Shown here: one piece after another, positions 1 through 5,310 of the stretch | Layout: each line of letters opens with the position of its first letter | Numbering within the stretch: the first letter of the stretch is position 1 | Assembly: GCA_036554605.1 (NCBI GenBank) | Contig: DATBMY010000427.1 | Span: forward strand, 1 to 8,898 | DNA: 8,898 nt | From: DATBMY01 sp036554605 | GTDB lineage: Bacteria; Acidobacteriota; Blastocatellia; UBA7656 | Direction of reading: 5' to 3' | Made by a program: the position numbers and the translations under genes | The notes under the pieces: model-generated | Seen by the model: the letters and a program-made list of their open reading frames with translations, nothing else | The model's database searches: none | What the model was told of the DNA's origin: nothing

Positions 1-12
1 TTACCTGACAAG

Positions 13-47
13 CCCTGGCCCCCGACCCCCGACCTCTGACCCCTGCC
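13..47. repeat. Degenerate tandem heptamer, C-rich on plus and G-rich on minus strand
   Basis: About five consecutive 7-nt units of the form CCCCGAC, CTCTGAC or CCCTGNC run from 13 to 47 and stop 2 nt short of the stop codon of the VWFA gene. On the minus (transcribed) strand the unit gives four G-runs (complement of C-runs at 40-43, 26-30, 19-23 and 13-15) separated by 9, 2 and 3 nt, so the 3' end of that mRNA could fold as a G-quadruplex. The repeat and the runs are seen directly. Any role in RNA folding or termination is inference. Confidence 0.6.
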
Positions 48-49
48 TT

Positions 50-1102
50 TTACGTTCCGTTATTCTCGTTCGGATAAATTCCGCGGCGGGCGCGGATTTG
101 AACGTCGGGTATTGAGCTGAAGACTTTGATGGAGTGGAAGGCCCTGTCGTCGGGCGGTCGCTCCGAGAGGTAGGCGATAAGGTATTCGGTGTCGATCTCG
201 GAAACGACTCGAATGCTCACCTCCGTGTACAGCTCCGCCGATTCGGGTGTCCACAGCGCGCCGCCCGTTTCTTCGGCGAGCCTGCGCAGCAGGCCTTCCG
301 CCCATTCGAGCTTGCGGTAGTATGCGCGCAGCCGATCGATCCGCTTGCGCGCCGCCGGGTCGAGCCTTTCGTACCAGGAGAGTTTATTGAAGGCCAGCGG
401 CTTTATATCGCGGAGCAGCATGGTGGTGTGGCTTGCGACATAAACTGTCGCGCGCGCGCGGTGCAAAGCTTTCAGCGCGTCTTCAAAAGCGGGGCCTTCG
501 TAAGAGTCGAGCCCGTCCGTGCATATCACGACGCTGCGTCGCCCTTCTACGCCGGGCAACACCTTTTCGGCCGCAAAAAGAAGCGCGCTGTAAAAGGCGG
601 ACTTCAAGCCGGGCCGGAATTCCCAGTTCATCGCGTGGCGCAGCTCATCGCGGTCGCCCGTCCATGGCGCGAGCAGCCGGGGCCGGTCGGCATAAGCGAT
701 TACTGCCGCCCGGTCCTCTTCGTCGAGCGACTTCAATAGCTTGATGGCAAGATCGCGATTCAGGCTGGTGTTCTTATAGGTGCTCGAGCCGCCCGCGTCG
801 AGCACGAATAGAATATTGGCGGGCGAGCGCATAACGGAATTGACTTTCTGGCGCTTTCCGTCCTCCGACACTATGAAATCATCCGGCTTGAGCCGCGGCG
901 GGAGCTTGCCGTTCGTGCTCCTTATGCTGACGGGAAGAAGTACTTCTTCGACGCGCAGCCGCACCGTATCTTTATCATCTTTGTCCTGCTCGGATCTCGC
1001 TCCCTGCTTGACCCTGCCGCTCTGCGCCACGAGCGGCGAGGCGGATGAAAAGAGCAAGCAGAGCATGAGTAGAAGGCAGCTGAGCTTATTTAATACCGTC
1101 AT
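50..1102 (-). CDS. Secreted VWFA-related domain protein with an altered MIDAS
   Basis: 350 residues. Residues 1 to about 26 form a signal peptide (Asn-Lys, a Leu-rich core, then an SPLVAQ-like cleavage region), so the protein is probably exported. Residues about 46-90 resemble the lead-in segment of acidobacterial VWFA-related proteins (valine-rich strands, then a DDFIVSEDGK-type stretch). A von Willebrand factor A fold follows, about 96-310. The metal-ion-dependent adhesion site is altered: the usual D-x-S-x-S is D102-A-G104-G-S106, and the usual Thr of the second motif appears to be Ser168. The third motif, T195-D196-G197, is intact. An Arg/Tyr/Glu-rich helical insertion lies at about 245-275. 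Function is unknown; such domains usually mediate protein-protein contacts. The ATG start sits 5 nt after a weak GGGTG ribosome site and 29 nt after the hemW stop, so co-transcription with hemW is likely. Confidence 0.85.
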   Translation of the reverse strand: MTVLNKLSCLLLMLCLLFSSASPLVAQSGRVKQGARSEQDKDDKDTVRLRVEEVLLPVSIRSTNGKLPPRLKPDDFIVSEDGKRQKVNSVMRSPANILFVLDAGGSSTYKNTSLNRDLAIKLLKSLDEEDRAAVIAYADRPRLLAPWTGDRDELRHAMNWEFRPGLKSAFYSALLFAAEKVLPGVEGRRSVVICTDGLDSYEGPAFEDALKALHRARATVYVASHTTMLLRDIKPLAFNKLSWYERLDPAARKRIDRLRAYYRKLEWAEGLLRRLAEETGGALWTPESAELYTEVSIRVVSEIDTEYLIAYLSERPPDDRAFHSIKVFSSIPDVQIRARRGIYPNENNGT

Positions 1103-1118
1103 TGAACACCCGGATAAT

Positions 1119-1132
1119 AGCGATAGATCGCT
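1119..1132. repeat. 14-bp palindrome at the hemW stop
   Basis: AGCGAT-AG-ATCGCT is a perfect 6-bp inverted repeat with a 2-nt centre. It lies in the short hemW-VWFA gap and touches the last base of the hemW stop codon. It could be a protein-binding site or a small RNA hairpin. On the minus strand, TATTAT (complement of 1114-1119) next to it resembles a -10 box, but no matching -35 was found. Chance occurrence is possible. Confidence 0.3.
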
Positions 1133-2298
1133 CAGATGAAATGGACGAAAACCTCGTTCGATAACAATCTGCCCTTGCCCGTCAGCGCCAATCTGGTCTC
1201 GGAAATTCGCACGAGGCCGGCTTCTTCAAGTCGCGCGAGCTCATCGCGGAACTTTTCGCGGACATCAAGCCCATACTCGAGGCAAAAAGCGTCAAGATCT
1301 ATCCCCTCGACCAGCCTGAGCCCCATAAAGAGCGCCTCCGATGCGCGCTCATCACCGGTCAGCTCGCGGCGCTCGGCGACCGCGCGGCCCGTCCGGTTGA
1401 CTTCCTCGATATAGCTTTCGGTCTTGAGTATATTGATCCAGCGGGCGCGGCCGTCATAAGAATGCGCTCCGCAGCCCATTCCATAGAACGGCGCGCCGGT
1501 CCAGTATTTCATATTATGTTTCGACCGGAGCGAAGAAGTTTGTATCCCCGGGGCGGCGAGCGCGAAATTCGATATTTCGTACTGCTCATAACCCGCCTCG
1601 GCGGTCGCGTCGCAGATCATATTGTACATATCCGCGGCAAGGTCATCATCAGGCTGCTCCACCTTGCGGCGCTTGAGCTGGGCGTAAAGCTGCGTACCTT
1701 CTTTTATCTCGAGAAGGTAAAGCGATAGGTGTTCCGGCCTGAGATCGAGCGCGCGGCCGAGGTTTAATCGCCAGTCCGGAAGCCTCTGCCCGGGCAGGCC
1801 CGCGATAAGGTCGAGGCTGATGTTTTGCAGGCCCGCCTCGCGCAACTGCTCGACGGTGCGAAGTGTGTCGACGGCCGTATGCGTGCGGCTCAAGGACGAT
1901 AGCTCGCGGTCGATGAATGACTGCGCGCCGACGCTCGCGCGATTGATGCCGGCCGCGACCCAGGCTACGATCTTTTCGCGAGTAAAGGTCGCGGGGTTTA
2001 TTTCGATAGTTATCTCCGCCTTATCAACAACGTCGAATGCGCGGCGCGTTTCGCCTATGAGCGAAGCGAGGTGATCAGGCTCGACGATCGAAGGAGTGCC
2101 GCCGCCGAAATATATAGTATCGACAGTGACCGGCGAATGGCCGGAGAGCAGTTCGCCCGTGCATGCTATTTCCCGCGTCACGGCTCCGGCAAAGCGCGCG
2201 GCGAGGTCATCAAAAAAATCTGTCGTGTTGAAATTGCAGTAAGTACACTTCCGCTCGCAGAAAGGGATGTGTATATAGATACCGGCAGCCTTTACCAC
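1132..2298 (-). CDS. hemW: Radical SAM heme chaperone HemW (coproporphyrinogen oxidase-like)
   Basis: 388 residues, the usual HemW length. The radical SAM cluster motif C14-x3-C18-x2-C21 is followed by N22-F23. The Phe in place of a fourth Cys separates HemW from the true oxygen-independent coproporphyrinogen oxidase HemN (C-x3-C-x2-C-x-C). Other signatures are IYIHIPFC at 7-14, GGGTPS at 65-70, YEISNFA at 240-246 and HNMKYW at 261-266, which matches the HNxxYW heme-binding motif of HemW. A C-terminal HemN_C-like winged-helix region (about 310-388) ends the protein. Family knowledge: HemW binds heme and a 4Fe-4S cluster and delivers heme to respiratory targets. The start is GTG at 2298, placed correctly before the conserved YIHIPFC, with no clear ribosome site but a TATAAT just upstream. 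It follows the small minus-strand gene by 39 nt. Confidence 0.93.
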   Translation of the reverse strand: MVKAAGIYIHIPFCERKCTYCNFNTTDFFDDLAARFAGAVTREIACTGELLSGHSPVTVDTIYFGGGTPSIVEPDHLASLIGETRRAFDVVDKAEITIEINPATFTREKIVAWVAAGINRASVGAQSFIDRELSSLSRTHTAVDTLRTVEQLREAGLQNISLDLIAGLPGQRLPDWRLNLGRALDLRPEHLSLYLLEIKEGTQLYAQLKRRKVEQPDDDLAADMYNMICDATAEAGYEQYEISNFALAAPGIQTSSLRSKHNMKYWTGAPFYGMGCGAHSYDGRARWINILKTESYIEEVNRTGRAVAERRELTGDERASEALFMGLRLVEGIDLDAFCLEYGLDVREKFRDELARLEEAGLVRISETRLALTGKGRLLSNEVFVHFI

Positions 2299-2304
2299 AC
2301 CACG

Positions 2305-2310
2305 ATTATA
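2305..2310 (-). promoter_or_regulatory. Candidate -10 box (TATAAT) for hemW, leaderless configuration
   Basis: The minus strand reads a perfect TATAAT here. Its last base is 6 nt before the GTG start of hemW, so a transcript starting at the usual distance would begin at or within a base or two of the start codon. No good TTGACA-like -35 lies 16-19 nt upstream, and no Shine-Dalgarno is visible before the GTG. That combination is typical of leaderless starts, but a perfect hexamer can also occur by chance. Confidence 0.4.
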
Positions 2311-2337
2311 GCACGCTCGCCGATGGGCGGATTTGGC

Positions 2338-2625
2338 CTAGTCGAGATCGTCCCGGTCCCTGTGGGCCGCTTCAAAGGGGGCGAGCGTATCGCCCGGGGT
2401 AAGCGGTGTCTGGCCGGGTTTCTGATCGTCGTGCGTGACCAGCGCTTCGAGAAAGAAAAAGTATGTCTCAACTATGTCGCGATGGTCGGGGCTGCCCGCC
2501 GTGTGGACCGTGTAATAAGATTGTGTGAGGCTTGCGGCCACGACTTCAAGATGCTGCCTTCGCTCTTCCACCATAAGAATCCTCCGGGCTCCTTCGGTCA
2601 CAGCGTCAGGCTTTATGGTCGCCAA
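2338..2625 (-). CDS. Small protein of unknown function
   Basis: 95 residues from a TTG start. I do not recognise the family. The protein has no signal peptide, membrane segment or cysteines. Residues about 10-35 are helical and charged (Arg/Glu-rich); about 36-65 hold an aromatic, hydrophobic stretch (SYYTVHT, then ETYFFFLEAL), and the tail is acidic and proline-containing. It is kept as real because GAGGTGA lies at the right distance before the TTG, an in-frame TGA closes the frame just upstream of it, and it sits immediately before hemW in the same direction. An ATG 17 codons further in is an alternative start but has no comparable ribosome site. Confidence 0.6.
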   Translation of the reverse strand: MATIKPDAVTEGARRILMVEERRQHLEVVAASLTQSYYTVHTAGSPDHRDIVETYFFFLEALVTHDDQKPGQTPLTPGDTLAPFEAAHRDRDDLD

Positions 2626-2628
2626 GAA

Positions 2629-2635
2629 TCACCTC
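2629..2635 (-). promoter_or_regulatory. Ribosome binding site deciding a TTG start
   Basis: The minus strand reads GAGGTGA, a long complement to the 16S rRNA tail, with 6 nt between the GAGG core and the TTG at 2625. This is one of the strongest Shine-Dalgarno sequences in the window and is the main reason for choosing TTG rather than the internal ATG. Confidence 0.6.
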
Positions 2636-2724
2636 GAATGCAAGATCGCTCATCGGCTCGCGCCTCTGGCAACTATCGCCCGGTTAGTGGTATCCTTCCC
2701 CGTCAGTTCGGCAACCTCAGCACA

Positions 2725-2730
2725 GATAAT
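2725..2730 (+). promoter_or_regulatory. Candidate -10 box for the epimerase-glycosyltransferase pair
   Basis: GATAAT (5 of 6 to TATAAT) lies in the 132-nt region between the divergent genes, directly before an A-tract and 31 nt before the epimerase start. No convincing -35 box was found at 16-18 nt. AT-rich DNA in a GC-rich window favours a promoter, but the exact position is uncertain. Confidence 0.35.
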
Positions 2731-2750
2731 AAAAAAAACAGGGAATAATA

Positions 2751-2754
2751 GGAG
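2751..2754 (+). promoter_or_regulatory. Ribosome binding site for the epimerase
   Basis: GGAG lies 6 nt before the ATG at 2761 but only 3 nt before the in-frame GTG at 2758. The spacing favours ATG 2761. Confidence 0.55.
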
Positions 2755-2760
2755 TGAGTG

Positions 2761-3732
2761 ATGAGCAACTATCTCGAAGACATGTCGGGGAAAAGGATCG
2801 TCGTGACGGGCGGGGCGGGCTTCGTAGGCTCGAACATCGTCAGGCGGCTATTGCGGGGCAATGCCGCGGTCACCGTGCTCGATGATTTCTATACTGGCTC
2901 GATGGACAACCTGCCGGCGGACGCGAAGAATCTCGAAGTCGTACGCGGCAGCGTTGTCGAATTCGATCTCGTGCGCGACGTATTGAAAGGCGCGGAGATC
3001 GTAATACACGAAGCCGCCCGCAACATCATCGTCTCGACGCGCAACCCGCGCGAAGATTACGAGGTGAACATCGGCGGCACGCTAAACGTGCTGCTGGCCG
3101 CAAGAGAGCTGAGGATTCGCCGGGTCGTTTATGCCTCTTCCGCGTCGGTCTACGGAAACCCGCGCTACCTGCCTATAAACGAAGACGACGCCACGAACAT
3201 GCTCAGCCCATACGCCGTGTCGAAATTCGCGGGCGAGAATTATTGCAAAGCGTTTTATGAGAGCTACGGGCTGTCGACTTCGGTCGTGCGCTATTCAAAC
3301 GTTTACGGGACCTTGCAGCGAGCCGACAATCCATACTGCGGAGTGGTGTCGAAGTTCTTCGAGTCCGCTATGTCGGGCATGCCGCCGCGCATACACGGCG
3401 ACGGGGAGCAGACGCGCGACTTCACATACATAGACGACGTAGTAGAGGCGACGCTGCTTGCGGGGCTCTCGCCGAAGGCCGAGGGACAGGTCTATAACGT
3501 CGGGACCGGCCGCGAGACTACCGTCAATCAACTCGCGCGCCAGATAATCAATATAGCGGGGGCCAGCCTGGAGCCCGTCTATATAGACCGCCGCGACATC
3601 GATAACATACGCCGCCGGGTGGTCAATATCGAAAAGATTCGCCGCGAGCTGCGCTGGGCGCCTTCCGTGACCATCGAGCAAGGGCTTCGCCGCACGTATG
3701 ATTGGCTGGTCAAATGCAAAAAAGAAGAGTAG
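2761..3732 (+). CDS. NAD-dependent nucleotide-sugar epimerase/dehydratase (extended SDR)
   Basis: 323 residues from ATG 2761 (324 if GTG 2758 is used). The Rossmann dinucleotide motif G17-G-A-G-F-V-G23 follows a short leader, and an acidic pair (LDD, about residues 40-42) sits at the end of strand 2, as expected for NAD(H). The catalytic set is visible as the SSASVYG stretch (about 126-132) and Y151-x3-K155 in SPYAVSK. The C-terminal part has the RYSNVYG and GDGEQTRDFTYIDDV motifs of UDP-glucose or UDP-N-acetylglucosamine 4-epimerases and the NVGTG sugar-nucleotide segment. It likely inverts C4 of a UDP-sugar in the cytosol; the exact substrate cannot be read from sequence, and a UDP-glucuronate decarboxylase or dTDP-glucose dehydratase role is less likely. 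Its 3' end overlaps the glycosyltransferase by 19 nt. Confidence 0.9.
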   Translation: MSNYLEDMSGKRIVVTGGAGFVGSNIVRRLLRGNAAVTVLDDFYTGSMDNLPADAKNLEVVRGSVVEFDLVRDVLKGAEIVIHEAARNIIVSTRNPREDYEVNIGGTLNVLLAARELRIRRVVYASSASVYGNPRYLPINEDDATNMLSPYAVSKFAGENYCKAFYESYGLSTSVVRYSNVYGTLQRADNPYCGVVSKFFESAMSGMPPRIHGDGEQTRDFTYIDDVVEATLLAGLSPKAEGQVYNVGTGRETTVNQLARQIINIAGASLEPVYIDRRDIDNIRRRVVNIEKIRRELRWAPSVTIEQGLRRTYDWLVKCKKEE

Positions 3733-4478
3733 AGATAGCAACCATCGAAACTAGCGAGCGGGCGCGGCCGCGCGTGCTTTGCGTGGCGCCCGCGTGGAAC
3801 GAAGGCGGGCGCATCGCGCGCGTCGTAACCGCGGTGCCGCGCGACGCGGTCACGACTACGGTTGTCGTAGATGACGGCTCGACCGACGATACGGCCGAAC
3901 ACGCCGAATCATCGGGCGCGGCCGTGATACGCGCGGAGCAAAACCGCGGCGTGGGCGCGGCGATTCGCAGCGGGATCGATTACGCCATCGAGCATGGATA
4001 CGAGATAGTTGTCGTGGTATCAGGCGGCGGGAAGACCCCTCCCGAGCAGATACCGCGCCTGCTCGACCCGATAATCAACGGCGACGCCGACCTTGTCCAG
4101 GGATCGAGGTACACCGACGGCGGCGAATACAGGCGCATGCCGCTCAAGCGCCGGCTGGGCACGCGCGGATACACGATGCTCTTCTCGCTGTTTTGCCTGC
4201 GCAAGGTGACCGACGCGTCGAGCGGCTTTCGCGCCTTTCGCGTTTCGCTCTTTAACGACAAACGCATAAACCTGTGGCAGGAATGGCTGGACCGTTATGA
4301 GTTAGAGCCGTACTTGTTGTTCAAGGCGCTGCGTCTAGGCTACAAGGTCGTCGAGGTCCCGGTCACGATTGAATACCCAAAGACCGACGGCATCGCCTAC
4401 ACCAAGATGCGCGCGATAGTCGACTGGTGGAAAATATTCCGGCCGGTGCTCTTTTTAGGGCTCGGGTTGAAAAAGTAA
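3714..4478 (+). CDS. Family 2 glycosyltransferase, DPM1-like, with altered DxD motif
   Basis: 254 residues from ATG 3714; a TTG at 3702 would add four. GT-A fold landmarks are the APAWNEGGRI segment (25-34), V-V-D53-D54-G-S-T-D-D nucleotide binding (51-59), QGSRY (129-133) and DASSGFRAFR (166-175 region). The normal D-x-D metal site, usually DADGQ-like, is replaced by S103-G-G-G-K107 before PPEQIP. A related GNGKDDP-type variant exists in some GT2 proteins as far as I recall, so this may be a subgroup and not a dead enzyme. A short hydrophobic C terminus (about 240-254) may touch the membrane. Such enzymes transfer a sugar from a nucleotide donor to polyprenyl phosphate or another acceptor. 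The start lies inside the epimerase gene, so the two are probably translationally coupled. Confidence 0.85.
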   Translation: MQKRRVEIATIETSERARPRVLCVAPAWNEGGRIARVVTAVPRDAVTTTVVVDDGSTDDTAEHAESSGAAVIRAEQNRGVGAAIRSGIDYAIEHGYEIVVVVSGGGKTPPEQIPRLLDPIINGDADLVQGSRYTDGGEYRRMPLKRRLGTRGYTMLFSLFCLRKVTDASSGFRAFRVSLFNDKRINLWQEWLDRYELEPYLLFKALRLGYKVVEVPVTIEYPKTDGIAYTKMRAIVDWWKIFRPVLFLGLGLKK

Positions 4479-4509
4479 GGGCGGCTCTGGTCCACGCCAG
4501 ACGCCGCCC
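4479..4509. terminator. Bidirectional hairpin terminator between convergent genes
   Basis: GGGCGGC-TCTGG (4479-4490) pairs with CCAGA-GCCGCCC (4497-4501 and 4503-4509): 12 base pairs with a single bulged C at 4502 and a 6-nt loop. It begins directly after the glycosyltransferase stop and lies 27 nt past the stop of the convergent minus-strand gene. On the minus strand it is followed by TTACTTTTTC, a good U-tract; on the plus strand only by a weak CTCTTTATT. It should therefore terminate best in the minus direction and also stop plus-strand read-through. Confidence 0.8.
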
Positions 4510-4536
4510 GAAACTCTTTATTGATGGCAAGCCGCG

Positions 4537-5052
4537 TCAAGGAGCGGCGCTGAAACAGTTCCTTGTCGGCGGGTTGGTTATAGAGCGCGCGAGCTCGCTG
4601 CGGAACTGCCCGAATCCTCTTCTGACGTCACCCATATTGACACCGGCATCCTGCGTGATCTTGCCGATTGAATCTCCGTTCTTGAGTCTTTCAAGGATCT
4701 CGTCGAGAGTGAGTTCTTCGCTATCGAGCCGGTCGGCCAGAATCACCGCGGCTACGAACTGGCCAAATGAGACCCCCGTTTCGGGGTCCTCGAACTTCGC
4801 CCTCAAGGCTTCGGCAGTCTCATATCCCTCGATCGTCGTATGAGCCGCGAGAATGCAGAAGACGACGTTGCGGCCAAGCTGATTGTCGGCTTTTTCGGCC
4901 GTCTTCTCTGTCTTCCTTGCCTCTTTATCAAGCTTCTTCTGTTCCTGCTTGCTCTTGTTCTTATTGCTCTTTCCCTGTGCGGGGACCGATTGCGCGGAGA
5001 AAGATAAAAAGGCGACAACGAGTAGTGCCAAGAATAATCTAGCTTTATTCAT
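4537..5052 (-). CDS. Small secreted protein of unknown function
   Basis: 171 residues. A signal peptide is clear: Met-Asn-Lys-Ala-Arg, a hydrophobic core at 6-18, and a likely cleavage after VPA at about 25. A strongly charged segment of Lys, Glu and Gln (about 28-57) is probably a helix or coiled coil. The remainder (about 58-160) is predicted by eye to be helical, with a repeated GQF motif (GQFVAA near 97 and GQFRSE near 148). Two cysteines, C66 and C166, would be in the exported part and could form a disulfide. I do not recognise a family. The ATG at 5052 is preceded by a GGGGGG run at ribosome-site distance. The gene stands alone, converges on the glycosyltransferase and shares its terminator. 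Confidence 0.75.
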   Translation of the reverse strand: MNKARLFLALLVVAFLSFSAQSVPAQGKSNKNKSKQEQKKLDKEARKTEKTAEKADNQLGRNVVFCILAAHTTIEGYETAEALRAKFEDPETGVSFGQFVAAVILADRLDSEELTLDEILERLKNGDSIGKITQDAGVNMGDVRRGFGQFRSELARSITNPPTRNCFSAAP

Positions 5053-5095
5053 TTCATACCCCCCGGTGATATTTGCAATGAGATGCTCGGCCTCG

Positions 5096-5101
5096 ATTAT
5101 G
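5096..5101 (-). promoter_or_regulatory. Candidate -10 box for the secreted protein gene
   Basis: The minus strand reads CATAAT (5 of 6 to TATAAT), 43 nt before the ATG at 5052, giving a plausible 35-nt leader. No clear -35 is present 16-18 nt further up, though the near-palindrome at 5113-5132 occupies that place and could hold a regulator. Confidence 0.25.
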
Positions 5102-5112
5102 CTTACTCTATT

Positions 5113-5132
5113 CCGAGAATTAATTCATTCGG
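5113..5132. repeat. Near-palindrome in the divergent promoter region
   Basis: CCGA-GAATTAATTC-AT-TCGG has a perfect 10-bp palindromic core at 5117-5126 and 4-bp complementary outer arms (5113-5116 with 5129-5132), offset by 2 nt. It sits in the 258-nt gap between the divergent secreted-protein gene and recQ, upstream of the CATAAT box, where an operator would be expected. The structure is visible; operator function is inference. Confidence 0.35.
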
Positions 5133-5187
5133 TGAGGAATTATCGGGACAGGTTCAGTCTCTGACACTTTAGCCTCTCTGTCAACAC

Positions 5188-5193
5188 TATTAT
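5188..5193 (+). promoter_or_regulatory. Candidate -10 box for recQ-rho
   Basis: TATTAT (5 of 6 to TATAAT) lies 117 nt before the preferred recQ start. A CTGACA hexamer at 5161-5166 is the best -35-like sequence nearby, but the 21-nt spacing is longer than normal. Another weak option is TTGAGA at 5216-5221. The rest of this gap contains no gene that I can support. Confidence 0.2.
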
Positions 5194-5298
5194 CCATGTG
5201 CCCGCGGCCGGCGAATTGAGAAAGGCGCGCGCGGCATGTTATCGTACATTTTCGGCATAAACATCGCTTCCGATCACCCCATTTTGAAAGGCCGGCTT

Positions 5299-5303
5299 GA
5301 GGA
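5299..5303 (+). promoter_or_regulatory. Ribosome binding site deciding the recQ start
   Basis: GAGGA ends 7 nt before GTG 5311. The alternative ATG at 5236 has only GC-rich sequence before it and no comparable site. The protein encoded from 5311 begins at the usual distance before the conserved RecQ motif (LQRFFGF then FREGQ). Confidence 0.6.
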
Positions 5304-5310
5304 ACCCCCT

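Noticed and set aside
134..739. Long plus-strand frame of 201 codons opposite the VWFA gene
   Set aside because: It lies entirely antisense to a gene with a clear signal peptide and VWFA fold; its product is Arg/Ala-rich without recognisable motifs, as expected from GC-rich shadow frames.
2071..2748. Plus-strand frame of 225 codons across the hemW start and the 95-codon gene
   Set aside because: It is antisense to hemW, has no recognisable domain, and conflicts with the strong ribosome site and the promoter evidence on the other strand.
3295..3741. Minus-strand frame of 148 codons opposite the epimerase
   Set aside because: The epimerase has all catalytic motifs in the other direction; this frame is a shadow.
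5236..5310. N-terminal 25-residue extension of RecQ from ATG 5236
   Set aside because: There is no ribosome site before the ATG, the extra residues match no RecQ element, and GTG 5311 has GAGGA at good spacing.
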